The position numbers and the translations under genes are program-made. A stretch of 64,000 bases of DNA from Roseovarius albus (GTDB taxonomy: Bacteria; Pseudomonadota; Alphaproteobacteria; Rhodobacterales; Rhodobacteraceae): NCBI RefSeq assembly GCF_900172335.1, contig NZ_FWFX01000005.1, positions 186,001-250,000 on the forward strand, in the 5' to 3' direction. Of this stretch, positions 8,488 through 18,912 are shown one piece after another (within the stretch, counting starts at the first letter, position 1; each line of letters starts with the position of its first letter). The notes beneath the pieces were generated by a model. The model made no database searches. It was not told where the DNA came from and saw only the letters and a program-made list of their open reading frames with translations.

Positions 8488-9629
8488 GCCTAACCGAAAA
8501 CTGGTCTTACCCGACCGCGATCAAATTCGGCCCTGGCCGGATCAAGGAACTGCCCGAGGCCTGCGCACAGGCGGGGATGAAAAAACCACTGCTGGTCACT
8601 GATAAGGGGCTGGCAGGATTGCCAATCACGACTGAGACGCTGGATATCATGGAATCCGCCGGTCTGGGCCGCGGCCTGTTTAGTGATGTTGACCCAAACC
8701 CGAATGAATTGAACCTTGCCGCGGGTGTTGCGGCCTTCAACGAAGGCGGTCATGACGGCGTGATCGCCTTTGGCGGTGGCTCTGGCCTCGATCTGGGGAA
8801 GATGGTGGCCTTCATGGCCGGGCAGACCCGCCCGGTATGGGACTTTGAGGATGTTGGGGATTGGTGGACTCGGGCCAATGCCGATGTGATTGCGCCCATC
8901 ATCGCGGTGCCAACAACGGCGGGCACCGGGTCTGAGGTGGGGCGCGCCAGCGTTATCACCAATTCAGTCACCCATGTGAAAAAGATCATCTTCCATCCCA
9001 AGGTGCTACCGGCGGTGGTGATCTGCGACCCGGAATTGACGGTTGGAATGCCTAAGTTCATCACGGCTGGTACAGGTTTGGATGCCTTTGCACATTGTGT
9101 CGAGGCTTTCAGCAGCCCGCATTACCACCCGATGAGCCAGGGTATCGCACTGGAAGGCATGCGTTTGGTCAAGGAATACCTGCCACGCGCCTACAATGAT
9201 GGCGGCGATATCGAAGCGCGTGCCCAAATGATGTCGGCCGCGGCGATGGGAGCGACGGCCTTCCAAAAGGGGCTGGGCGCCATTCATGCCATGAGTCACC
9301 CGATAGGCGCGGTGTTCAACACCCACCACGGCACCACCAATGCGGTCTGTATGCCAACAGTTTTGGCTTTCAACGCTCCGGCGATTGCGCAAAGATTCGA
9401 CACTGTTTCAGCCTATATTGGCATCAAAGGCGGGTTCGACGGTTTCCGCGCCTTTGTGCAGGAGTTCAACGACAGCCTTGGCATTCCGCGACATTTGGCC
9501 GAGCTTGGTGTGACGGCTGATGCCATTCCCGAACTGGCCAAAGAGGCGGTGCAGGACCCAAGCTGTGGCGGCAACCCGATTGAACTGACGGTGGATAACC
9601 TGACCAACTTGTTCCAAACCGCACTCTAA
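8484..9629 (+). CDS. Iron-containing (group III) alcohol dehydrogenase
   Basis: A 381-residue protein started at ATG 8484, inside the stop of the preceding gene. It has the Fe-ADH glycine-rich cofactor site (IAFGGGSGLDLGKM), the PTTAGTGSEVGRASV signature, and the metal-binding Asp/His set in AFAHCVEAFSS and AIHAMSHPIGAVFNTHHG. Enzymes of this type (EutG/4-hydroxybutyrate dehydrogenase-like) interconvert primary alcohols and aldehydes using NAD. It would catalyse the first oxidation after gamma-glutamylation. It is the last gene of the operon and is followed by a strong stem-loop. Confidence 0.93.
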   Translation: MSLTENWSYPTAIKFGPGRIKELPEACAQAGMKKPLLVTDKGLAGLPITTETLDIMESAGLGRGLFSDVDPNPNELNLAAGVAAFNEGGHDGVIAFGGGSGLDLGKMVAFMAGQTRPVWDFEDVGDWWTRANADVIAPIIAVPTTAGTGSEVGRASVITNSVTHVKKIIFHPKVLPAVVICDPELTVGMPKFITAGTGLDAFAHCVEAFSSPHYHPMSQGIALEGMRLVKEYLPRAYNDGGDIEARAQMMSAAAMGATAFQKGLGAIHAMSHPIGAVFNTHHGTTNAVCMPTVLAFNAPAIAQRFDTVSAYIGIKGGFDGFRAFVQEFNDSLGIPRHLAELGVTADAIPELAKEAVQDPSCGGNPIELTVDNLTNLFQTAL

Positions 9630-9641
9630 AATCTAAACGGG

Positions 9642-9670
9642 ACAGGCCAACGCATCCCGCGTGGGCCTGT
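9642..9670. terminator. Bidirectional stem-loop between convergent operon and tpm
   Basis: ACAGGCCAACGC (9642-9653) pairs with GCGTGGGCCTGT (9659-9670), with one mismatch in twelve pairs and a five-base loop. It sits 12 bases after the alcohol dehydrogenase stop and 12 bases before the tpm stop, so it can serve both converging transcripts. No long T-run is present. Confidence 0.65.
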
Positions 9671-9682
9671 TCAAACTGACGA

Positions 9683-10321
9683 TTAACGTTTAGTGAGTTT
9701 CCAAGCCTGTTCGCGGGCAGGACAGATACCCTTCAAACCGCCGGCGACATCCTCATCTGTGAGCAATGACATTTCGTAGTTTTGCTCATATAGGCGCGTG
9801 ATTTCGGCCTGAGGGACGGAAAACGGTGGCCCAGCCATAACATTCTGATCATATTCAAAAGAGATCAGAAGCTGCGGCGCCATCTGGGTGATCTCGGCCA
9901 GATGTTGCGCATAACGGTTACGCATGTCTTCGGGCAAAGCGACAAGCGCTGCGCGGTCGAACACGACATCCACCGAGCTGAGCAGATCTATGGTCACATC
10001 AAAGATATCACCGACGAAGACATTAATCTGACGGGCTGAATAGCTTTTCAACGACCCATGTTCCGTGATTTCAGGTGTGACACCGGCATTTTCAAAAAGC
10101 TGTTTAACAGCGATTTCGCTCAGTTCTGCCCCAACAACGTTGTATCCCTGAGTGCGGAGCCAACCAATGTCGAGTGTTTTGCCGCAAAGAGGCAGAAAGA
10201 TGCGCGCACCAGAATCTTCAACGACTTGTGGCAGATACTTTACCAGCATCGGGTGTGCTTGATCTTGATGCCAGCCTAGATGGTTGTTTTCCCACCGTTC
10301 GAGCCAGAAGTTTGGATCCAT
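9683..10321 (-). CDS. tpm: Thiopurine S-methyltransferase family protein
   Basis: A 212-residue SAM-dependent methyltransferase. MDPNFWLERWENNHLGWHQ at the N-terminus and IFLPLCGKTLDIGWLRTQGY near residue 41 (SAM motif I), followed by VVGAELSEIAV, are the TPMT-family pattern; FDRAALVALPEDMR lies near residue 122. Bacterial members methylate selenium and tellurium compounds and thiols and are linked to metalloid resistance. It is divergent from a MerR-type regulator, and the shared gap has a SoxR-box-like dyad inside a promoter with a 19-base spacer pointing at this gene. Confidence 0.9.
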   Translation of the reverse strand: MDPNFWLERWENNHLGWHQDQAHPMLVKYLPQVVEDSGARIFLPLCGKTLDIGWLRTQGYNVVGAELSEIAVKQLFENAGVTPEITEHGSLKSYSARQINVFVGDIFDVTIDLLSSVDVVFDRAALVALPEDMRNRYAQHLAEITQMAPQLLISFEYDQNVMAGPPFSVPQAEITRLYEQNYEMSLLTDEDVAGGLKGICPAREQAWKLTKR

Positions 10322-10361
10322 GTTGATGTCTTTCCGTTTGGATTTTGATGATGATTCTGGG

Positions 10362-10392
10362 ACACTACCACTTCAAGTCAACTTGAGGTCAA
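10362..10392 (-). promoter_or_regulatory. MerR/SoxR-type promoter and operator driving tpm
   Basis: On the minus strand, TTGACC (10387-10392) and TAGTGT (10362-10367) are separated by 19 bases, the overlong spacing that MerR-family activators correct by untwisting DNA. The spacer holds the dyad ACTTCAAGT-CA-ACTTGAGGT (10370-10389, 8 of 9 pairs). This is nearly the E. coli SoxR box (CCTCAAGTTAACTTGAGG). The predicted start of transcription would leave a leader of about 30 bases before the tpm ATG. The MerR gene starts only 10 bases away on the other side. Confidence 0.7.
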
Positions 10393-10399
10393 GACAGGT

Positions 10400-10807
10400 A
10401 TGATTCAAGATATCGATATTGGAGTAGTCGCAAAACGATCTGGATTTTCAGCATCGACTCTGCGGTATTACGAGGAAATCGGCCTGATTAGATCCATCGG
10501 GCGCAGCGGGTTGCGACGGATGTTTGATCCGGATGTGTTGAACCGGCTTGCTCTGATCGCACTGGGGCGGCGTGCTGGCTTTACCCTATCAGAGATTGCA
10601 GCAATGTTTCGTCCAGATGGGACGAAAATCGATCGTGATCAACTTCGCGCCAAAGCTGAGGAGCTTGACCTGAAGATCAAGCAACTGACAGCCATCCGAG
10701 ATGGATTGTCTCATGCAGCGCGATGCCCGGCACCAAGTCACCTGGAGTGCGAAACTTTCCAAAAACTTCTGACCCTTGCGGCGAAGGATCAGAAAAGGAA
10801 AAAGTGA
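10400..10807 (+). CDS. MerR family transcriptional regulator (SoxR-like operator, no SoxR cluster)
   Basis: A 135-residue protein. Residues 1-75 are a MerR winged helix-turn-helix (VVAKRSGFSASTLRYYEEIGL, then ALGRRAGFTLSEIAAMF), followed by a dimerisation helix. The C-terminus has only two cysteines, in RCPAPSHLEC. SoxR binds [2Fe-2S] with four cysteines (C-x2-C-x-C-x5-C), so this protein cannot hold that cluster in the same way. The two cysteines are suited to a thiol, metalloid or electrophile sensor. It begins 10 bases beyond the operator, with no good ribosome-binding site, so it may be translated from a very short leader. Confidence 0.88.
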   Translation: MIQDIDIGVVAKRSGFSASTLRYYEEIGLIRSIGRSGLRRMFDPDVLNRLALIALGRRAGFTLSEIAAMFRPDGTKIDRDQLRAKAEELDLKIKQLTAIRDGLSHAARCPAPSHLECETFQKLLTLAAKDQKRKK

Positions 10808-10823
10808 TAATCTTTAGTTATCA
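10805..10823. promoter_or_regulatory. TGATAA-N7-TTATCA dyad, candidate OxyR-type site upstream of katG
   Basis: A perfect six-pair inverted repeat with a seven-base spacer overlaps the MerR gene stop codon and lies 188 bases before the katG start. GATA-N9-TATC symmetry fits LysR/OxyR-type half sites, but there is no T-run or GC-rich stem that would make it a terminator. The remaining 190 bases before katG show no other clear element. Confidence 0.35.
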
Positions 10824-11001
10824 AAATCGTAAGTAATCACAATTTTATCATATCAAACCGATCTGCTATTCCTGTCTTGCAAGTCGTGCACGGATGTGCA
10901 CGCATTCAAATGCATATTTTATTCAAGAGTCGGCGCCACAGACGCAGGCCTCAGAACATCGTCTGGGCCATATGGCCCCGGCTTCCACTGCAGCCAACTA
11001 G

Positions 11002-13179
<2,178 letters not shown>

Positions 13180-13195
13180 GTTCAGCTAAAATAGA

Positions 13196-13224
13196 CGCAG
13201 AAGATTCTGCGCCTGTTTTATTTT
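13196..13224 (+). terminator. katG terminator
   Basis: CGCAGAA (13196-13202) and TTCTGCG (13205-13211) form a perfect stem, followed by CCTGTTTTATTTT. This is a Rho-independent terminator 16 bases after the katG stop. Confidence 0.8.
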
Positions 13225-13236
13225 CGGAACGGAAAA

Positions 13237-13254
13237 GGGCGCCAAATGGCGCCC
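13237..13254. terminator. argG-side terminator stem
   Basis: GGGCGCC and GGCGCCC form a perfect seven-pair stem around AAAT, extended by flanking AAA/TTT pairs. Read on the minus strand it follows the argG stop by about 26 bases and runs into TTTTCC. It may also back up katG termination. Confidence 0.7.
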
Positions 13255-13280
13255 TTTGAAAAATGTAGTTAAGTTACAAT

Positions 13281-14507
13281 TTAACTTTTCAAGCGTTTGT
13301 CACGCGCGGCCAGCAGTTTGAGACGCAATGCGTTCAGCTGAATGAAGCCTGCGGCGTCTTTTTGGTCATAGGCACCGGCGTCGTCCTCAAATGTGACGTG
13401 TGCCTCGGAATAGAGTGAGTGATCCGACCAGCGGCCAACAGTCGAAACCGATCCCTTGTAAAGTTTTAGGCGCACAAAGCCAGTGACGTGGGTTTGTGAC
13501 GCGTCGATCGCGGCTTGCAGCATCTCACGCTCAGGGCTGTACCAGAAGCCGTTGTAGATCAGCTCGGCATATTGCGGCATCAACTGGTCTTTTAGGTGCA
13601 TGGCACCGCGGTCCATGGTGATGGATTCAATACCACGATGGGCTTCGAGCAGTATGGTGCCGCCGGGGGTCTCGTAGATCCCACGTGACTTCATGCCCAC
13701 GAAACGGCCCTCGACCAAATCGAGGCGGCCAATGCCGTGCTTGCCACCGTATTCGTTCAACTTGGTTAGGATGGTGGCCGGGCTCATCGCCTCGCCATTG
13801 ATGCTGACAGCGTCGCCCTTTTCAAAGCCGATCTCGATGAACTCTGGCGTGTCAGGCGCATCTTCGGGGTGAACGGTCCGTTGATAGACATAGTCCGGTG
13901 CCATATCGGCGGGGTCTTCCAGAACTTTGCCCTCAGATGAGGTGTGCAGAAGGTTGGCATCGACCGAGAACGGCGCTTCGCCGCGTTTGTCTTTGGCAAT
14001 CGGGATTTGGTTTTGCTCAGCAAAGTCCAACAGCTTGGTCCGGCTGCTCAGATCCCATTCACGCCACGGGGCAATAACTTTGATGTCAGGGTTCAGGGCA
14101 TAGGCCGCCAGTTCAAACCGAACCTGATCGTTACCTTTGCCGGTGGCACCATGGGCCACGGCATCGGCACCGGTTTGTTCGGCGATCTCAACCAGACGTT
14201 TGGAAATCAGGGGGCGCGCAATGGAGGTGCCCAGAAGATACAGCCCCTCGTACACCGCATTGGCACGGAACATGGGGAAGACGAAGTCGCGCACAAACTC
14301 TTCTCGGACATCTTCGATGAAGATATTTTCTGGTTTGATTCCAAGAAGCTCGGCCTTTTTGCGGGCCGGATCCAGCTCTTCACCCTGACCCAGATCGGCG
14401 GTGAAGGTCACCACCTCGCAACCATATTCGGTTTGCAGCCACTTCAGGATGATCGAGGTATCAAGCCCACCGGAATAAGCCAGAACAACTTTCTTAGGCG
14501 CAGACAT
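13281..14507 (-). CDS. argG: Argininosuccinate synthase
   Basis: A 408-residue enzyme that joins citrulline and aspartate with ATP in arginine synthesis. The N-terminal pyrophosphatase loop [19 protein letters not shown], the [12 protein letters not shown] segment near residue 120 and the [20 protein letters not shown] segment are diagnostic. Length and sequence are ordinary. It is divergent from a small membrane-protein gene. Confidence 0.98.
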   Translation of the reverse strand: MSAPKKVVLAYSGGLDTSIILKWLQTEYGCEVVTFTADLGQGEELDPARKKAELLGIKPENIFIEDVREEFVRDFVFPMFRANAVYEGLYLLGTSIARPLISKRLVEIAEQTGADAVAHGATGKGNDQVRFELAAYALNPDIKVIAPWREWDLSSRTKLLDFAEQNQIPIAKDKRGEAPFSVDANLLHTSSEGKVLEDPADMAPDYVYQRTVHPEDAPDTPEFIEIGFEKGDAVSINGEAMSPATILTKLNEYGGKHGIGRLDLVEGRFVGMKSRGIYETPGGTILLEAHRGIESITMDRGAMHLKDQLMPQYAELIYNGFWYSPEREMLQAAIDASQTHVTGFVRLKLYKGSVSTVGRWSDHSLYSEAHVTFEDDAGAYDQKDAAGFIQLNALRLKLLAARDKRLKS

Positions 14508-14635
14508 CGGTTTTCCCCCTTATTTCAATACGTCCGCGCGCTTATCGGGTTTTGCAGCGCAGGGCAAGCGATTGCGCTTTTCTCGCCCTTATTTACAGCG
14601 TAGGGGTGAGCAGATCGATTGTGATTGAGGGTATT

Positions 14636-15361
14636 ATGCAGGGTTTCAAAATTGTCATGCACGCGTTCCGGATGGTTTGGAACAACCTGAAAGAAGCGCT
14701 TCAGATCAGTCTGATACCACTATTAATCGTGGGCGCCGTGGCTTATGTTTTACTGCCGTCTTTTGATCTTGATGTTTCTGATCCAGAGGCCGTTGCACAA
14801 GCGTTGCAACCATTGTTGTTGGTTTGGTTGGCATGGATTATTGTGACCACATGGATTTTTGTCTCGTGGCATCGCTATGTATTGCTTGAGGAATATCCAA
14901 CCGGCTGGATGCCAGCGCTGCATCTCTCTCAGATACTTTCGTATCTGGGACATGGGCTAATGATTGGCCTTGTTGCGGGTCTGGCGTTGGTGCCGGGCGC
15001 AGTATTTGCCGCTGCATCACCGACTTTGGGAAGTATCTTCCTATTCATCGGAGTGATCGGGGCGATTTTGATCTTTTATCGCTTGGTGCCAATGCTACCG
15101 GCTGCCGCAATTGGCCGCCGAATGAAATTCGCCGAAGTCTGGGCTGCGACCGAAGGCGCGAACGGAACGATTGTTACGATCATTCTGATCCTGATCGTGA
15201 TCCAATCTATCTTGCAGTTGGCGTTTGGAACGCTTGCGGCGATTGCTCCGATGCTCGAAGTGATTGCCAGTATGGGGTTCACATTCTTTCTGGGATTGGT
15301 GAACGTGAGCATCCTGACCACGTTCTATGGCCATTACGTCGAAGGCCGCAGTATTGATTGA
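14636..15361 (+). CDS. Integral membrane protein of unknown function
   Basis: A 241-residue protein started at ATG 14636 (MQGFKIVMHAFR). It has about five to six hydrophobic segments: residues 20-38, 60-80, 110-135, 138-158, 185-205 and 215-235. A conserved-looking RRMKFAEVWAATEG stretch lies before the last pair. It resembles the loosely defined membrane proteins that flank argG in Rhodobacterales, but I recognise no function. It stands alone between argG and ilvA. Confidence 0.7.
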   Translation: MQGFKIVMHAFRMVWNNLKEALQISLIPLLIVGAVAYVLLPSFDLDVSDPEAVAQALQPLLLVWLAWIIVTTWIFVSWHRYVLLEEYPTGWMPALHLSQILSYLGHGLMIGLVAGLALVPGAVFAAASPTLGSIFLFIGVIGAILIFYRLVPMLPAAAIGRRMKFAEVWAATEGANGTIVTIILILIVIQSILQLAFGTLAAIAPMLEVIASMGFTFFLGLVNVSILTTFYGHYVEGRSID

Positions 15362-15414
15362 ATGGGTCGTTCAAGGGCTTGCCTTTCAGGTTAGGATAGA
15401 CCACTCAATCGCCC

Positions 15415-16653
15415 ATGACTGATTTTCAAACCCTTGCCCGTCTCGCAGCCAGCGAAATGCGTGCCGTTTTTAATGAAACGCCACTACAGCGCAACGCCCA
15501 TCTTTCCAATCTTTATGGCGCTGAGATCTATCTGAAGCGCGAGGACCTGTCACCGGTGCGGTCGTACAAATTGCGCGGCGCATTCAACGCGATGCGCAAG
15601 GTGTTGGAGGGTGATGAATCGATCAAGAATTTCGTCTGCGCAAGTGCGGGTAACCATGCGCAGGGCGTGGCCTATATGTGTCACCATTTTGGGGTGAAAG
15701 GCACGATCTTCATGCCAGTGACGACGCCGCAGCAAAAGATCGGCAAGACTGAGAGCTTTGGTGGAGACAATGTCACCATCCGTTTGGTTGGTGACTATTT
15801 TGATGACACTTTGAATGCCGCTCAGGCCTATTGCCATGGGGTTGGAGGGTATTTTCTATCTCCCTTTGACGATGAGGATGTGATCGAAGGGCAGGCTTCA
15901 GTCGCGGCCGAGGTCGAACAGCAGCTTGGCGAAACCCCAGATCGTATTATCATGCCGGTCGGCGGGGGCGGTCTGGCTTCTGGTGTGACCAGCTACTTTG
16001 GGGACGCCTGCGCGTTTACCTTGGTTGAGCCCGAAGGTGGTGCGTGTTTGAAGGCGGCGCTCGAGGCGGGCAAACCTGTTCGTCTGGAACATGTTGATAA
16101 CTTCGCTGACGGAGCAGCTGTTGCCCAGATCGGGGATAAAACCTTTGCCCGACTGCAACGCTTTACCCCTTCGCATGTGCTGGCGATCAACGAAGACCGG
16201 TTGTGCGTGACAATGATGGAGTTTCTGAATGTCGAAGGCATCGTGCTTGAGCCTGCGGGTGCTCTGGCATTGGATGCTTTGAAAGATGTAGCCGAGGATA
16301 TTCGGGGCAAAACCGTTGTTTGCGTGACCTCGGGTGGGAATTTTGATTTTGTGCGGTTTGCCGAAGTCAAAGAACGGGCTAGCCGCTCGTCTGGGTTAAA
16401 GAAATATTTCATCTTACGCATGCCGCAACGCCCCGGCGCTTTGAAAGAGTTCCTGCAAATTCTGGGACCCGAGGATGACATTGCCAGATTTGAATATCTG
16501 AAAAAATCTGCGCGCAATTTTGGCTCGGTTCTGATCGGAGTTGAGACAAAACATGCCGAAAGTTTTGAACGTCTTCAGAATGATTTAAAACAGGCAGGAT
16601 TCGATTTTCACGACATCACGGATGATGAACTTTTGTCAGAGTTTTTGGTATAA
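15415..16653 (+). CDS. ilvA: Threonine ammonia-lyase (threonine dehydratase)
   Basis: A 412-residue PLP enzyme that converts threonine to 2-oxobutyrate, feeding isoleucine synthesis. The PLP lysine lies in SPVRSYKLRGAFNAM (about residue 50) and the phosphate-binding glycine loop in IMPVGGGGLASGV. Residues of about 325-412 form one ACT-like regulatory domain (YFILRMPQRPGALKEFLQIL). This is the shorter, single-regulatory-domain form, about 100 residues shorter than the E. coli enzyme with two. It is the only biosynthetic step of this pathway in the window. Confidence 0.93.
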   Translation: MTDFQTLARLAASEMRAVFNETPLQRNAHLSNLYGAEIYLKREDLSPVRSYKLRGAFNAMRKVLEGDESIKNFVCASAGNHAQGVAYMCHHFGVKGTIFMPVTTPQQKIGKTESFGGDNVTIRLVGDYFDDTLNAAQAYCHGVGGYFLSPFDDEDVIEGQASVAAEVEQQLGETPDRIIMPVGGGGLASGVTSYFGDACAFTLVEPEGGACLKAALEAGKPVRLEHVDNFADGAAVAQIGDKTFARLQRFTPSHVLAINEDRLCVTMMEFLNVEGIVLEPAGALALDALKDVAEDIRGKTVVCVTSGGNFDFVRFAEVKERASRSSGLKKYFILRMPQRPGALKEFLQILGPEDDIARFEYLKKSARNFGSVLIGVETKHAESFERLQNDLKQAGFDFHDITDDELLSEFLV

Positions 16654-16666
16654 ACTGTCAAACAGA

Positions 16667-16999
16667 TTAAGCGGTTAACCTGTTCTCGAGTCCGCTGAGA
16701 AAAGCGGATTTCGAGGCGAAATAACTGCCCAAAACCTGCTCAGGGTCTATCGCTTTGCTGTTTCCTTTATCGGCGGCGTCTTCGCCGTGTTGGCACAAGT
16801 TTGCAAAATCAGCGAATCCAAGATTCAAAGCACTACCTTTCAGGAAATGGAGCATTTCGCCAAGTTCAACACAGGTTTCAAGTGTTGTCAGTTTTGTAAT
16901 TTCCGTCTCAACCTCATCCAGAAACAAGCTGACAATTTCACCGAAATCCTCTTCGCCAATTTCATATCGCAATTCAATTACCCGGTTCCAATCAATCAT
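16667..16999 (-). CDS. Stand-alone histidine phosphotransfer (Hpt) protein
   Basis: A 110-residue single-domain protein. The motif HFLKGSALNLGF near residue 51 holds the phosphorylated histidine (HxxKGS). I start it at ATG 16999, because the alternative start just before it is a GTG and the AGAGG upstream fits this ATG. It is divergent from a response regulator with a PP2C output, so it probably passes phosphate between a hybrid kinase and that regulator. No kinase lies next to it; one hybrid kinase without its own Hpt is encoded at 48796. Confidence 0.85.
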   Translation of the reverse strand: MIDWNRVIELRYEIGEEDFGEIVSLFLDEVETEITKLTTLETCVELGEMLHFLKGSALNLGFADFANLCQHGEDAADKGNSKAIDPEQVLGSYFASKSAFLSGLENRLTA

Positions 17000-17143
17000 C
17001 ACACAGCCTCTTTTGAGCTGAACATTCGCTTTGCTTGATTAAGAATTTCTGAACATCACATGGAAAATCAGGCAAATTTTAGCATTCACACCCTCTTAAG
17101 TGTCTCCGCTTAAACTCAGATGCTGATGTGAGAGGGTGTTTGT

Positions 17144-18403
17144 GTGGTTTGTCAGGTTTTTATTGGTGAAAAGGTGCCGGAACGTACCGCAATTCGTAGG
17201 GTTTTGGTCGTTGATGATAGCCGTTTGCAGCGGCGTATTCTGGCGGCGTCACTCAAAAAATTTGGCTATGACATTTCCGAAGCTGGAACAGGTGCGGAAG
17301 CGTTAGAGCTTTGCAAAGCCATGTCCCCTGATCTGATCATCAGTGACTGGATCATGCCGGGTATGAACGGTTTGGAATTTTGCCGGGAATTTCGTCGCTT
17401 ACCCCGCGAAGCCTACGGATACTTCATTCTGTTAACCTCTAAGAGTGACAAGTCGGATATCGCGAGCGGTTTAGATGCTGGTGCTGATGATTTTCTCACC
17501 AAGCCAGTCAATTCAGATGAATTGCGCGCCAGGATCGCTGCCGGGGATCGTATTTTGCGAATGGAGCGGGAATTGAACGAGAAAAACCGCCTGATCCAAT
17601 CAACGCTGGAGGAATTGCAGAGCGTTTATGACGCGCTTGATAAAGACCTGCAGGAAGCGCGACACTTGCAGCAATCTCTGGTGTCTGAGCGATATCGTGA
17701 TTTGGGTCCGGCGGAGGTGTCGCTCATCTTGCGTTCCAGCGGCCACGTTGGTGGTGATCTGGTTGGTACCTATCCGATCAATGGCCAACGGATTGGGCTA
17801 TATGGCATTGATGTCTCGGGCCACGGGATCAGTTCGGCTTTGATGACGGCCCGTTTGGCGGGTTATCTTTCACCGTCGCACGAACAAAACATCGCAATGA
17901 GAAAAACAGACACCGGATTGTTTGTACCCCGCCCGCCAAGTGAAACAATTTCGGATCTAAACCAGCTCATTTTGAATGAACTGGAAACAGAGCATTACTT
18001 TACGCTGTTGCTGGCAGATGTGGATCTGAGTTCCGGTCATGTTGTGTTTGCTCAAGCGGGGCATCCCTGCCCGGCGCTGCAAAAAGCGAATGGGCAGGTC
18101 GAGATGAAAGGGTCAGGCGGGTTGCCGGTTGGCCTTATCGATGGCGCGAACTACGAGGATACAGAGTTTACCATGTCGGCAGGGGATCGATTGATGATCC
18201 ATTCCGATGGGGTAACGGAATGTGCCGATCCTGAAGGTCGCATTCTGGATGACGGAGGCCTGTCAAAAATCCTTCGGTCATTGCACCAGACCAAGGGTGT
18301 ATCCTGTCTGGAATCGCTGATTTGGCGGATGTCAGAATATGCAGGGGATCAGAAATTTTCTGACGACGTCTCGGCGATTTTGCTGGAGTTTAAAACCGGG
18401 TAA
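17144..18403 (+). CDS. Response regulator with PP2C/SpoIIE-type serine phosphatase output
   Basis: A 419-residue protein from a GTG start. Residues 18-135 are a receiver domain (VLVVDDSRLQRR, phosphoacceptor Asp68 in LIISDWIMPG, Lys in FLTKPV). A coiled-coil linker spans about 140-195, and residues 200-417 form a PP2C-like phosphatase (GGDLVGTYPI, YGIDVSGHGISSALMTARLA, SDGVTECADPEGR). This architecture drives partner-switching: the phosphatase dephosphorylates an anti-sigma antagonist. A protein of this type (RbaY) acts in gene-transfer-agent and stationary-phase control in Rhodobacter capsulatus; orthology here is inferred. No antagonist or anti-sigma gene is adjacent. Confidence 0.88.
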   Translation: MVCQVFIGEKVPERTAIRRVLVVDDSRLQRRILAASLKKFGYDISEAGTGAEALELCKAMSPDLIISDWIMPGMNGLEFCREFRRLPREAYGYFILLTSKSDKSDIASGLDAGADDFLTKPVNSDELRARIAAGDRILRMERELNEKNRLIQSTLEELQSVYDALDKDLQEARHLQQSLVSERYRDLGPAEVSLILRSSGHVGGDLVGTYPINGQRIGLYGIDVSGHGISSALMTARLAGYLSPSHEQNIAMRKTDTGLFVPRPPSETISDLNQLILNELETEHYFTLLLADVDLSSGHVVFAQAGHPCPALQKANGQVEMKGSGGLPVGLIDGANYEDTEFTMSAGDRLMIHSDGVTECADPEGRILDDGGLSKILRSLHQTKGVSCLESLIWRMSEYAGDQKFSDDVSAILLEFKTG

Positions 18404-18833
18404 CGAAACGGCTAACAAAGTGGCGATCACCGTCATTTCCTAATTCTTGGGCTGCGATGTCGGGCGCAAGCCAGAGTGGGATATGTCCGGGCTCGTGCGG
18501 GTCTGACAGGCGGCGGACAGGGTGGGCTGTGTAGATCATGCAGATTTTTTCGGCCCACATGTCATATTCAGGCATATAGACAAAGCGCCGGAATGCACCC
18601 AAACGGCGGGGCCGGGCAATGCTCCACCCGGTTTCTTCGAGAACTTCGCGGTGAAGCGCTTCAATGGGCGATTCGCCCTGGTCGATGCCGCCACCGGGCA
18701 GTTGCAGCTCGGGTTCAGGTTCTTCTTGCAAAGTCACCAACAGGTTTCCGCCCCGCGGCAAGATAGCATAGACGCCGGGACGCGGTTTATACCGTCTGTT
18801 TGGATCAGGTTGTTTCCCAAATCGACGAATCAT
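18390..18833 (-). CDS. Nudix hydrolase
   Basis: A 147-residue protein started at the ATG of MIRRFGKQPD. The Nudix box GGGIDQGESPIEALHREVLEETGW (first residues GGGIDQGE, last REVLEETGW) is complete, so it should hydrolyse a nucleoside diphosphate-linked substrate using Mg. Its end overlaps the tail of the phosphatase gene by 14 bases, on opposite strands. The substrate is unknown. Confidence 0.88.
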   Translation of the reverse strand: MIRRFGKQPDPNRRYKPRPGVYAILPRGGNLLVTLQEEPEPELQLPGGGIDQGESPIEALHREVLEETGWSIARPRRLGAFRRFVYMPEYDMWAEKICMIYTAHPVRRLSDPHEPGHIPLWLAPDIAAQELGNDGDRHFVSRFVTRF

Positions 18834-18912
18834 CAATTGACCCCTTGGTCTGTGGCTTGCCGAACTTATATAGTCGCGATATGCCAAGTTTTGGCGTTTA
18901 AGGATACCCCCA

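Noticed and set aside
10400-10807. MerR protein as SoxR
   Set aside because: It has two cysteines, in RCPAPSHLEC, instead of the four-cysteine [2Fe-2S] motif, so I kept it as a general MerR-family protein despite the SoxR-like operator.
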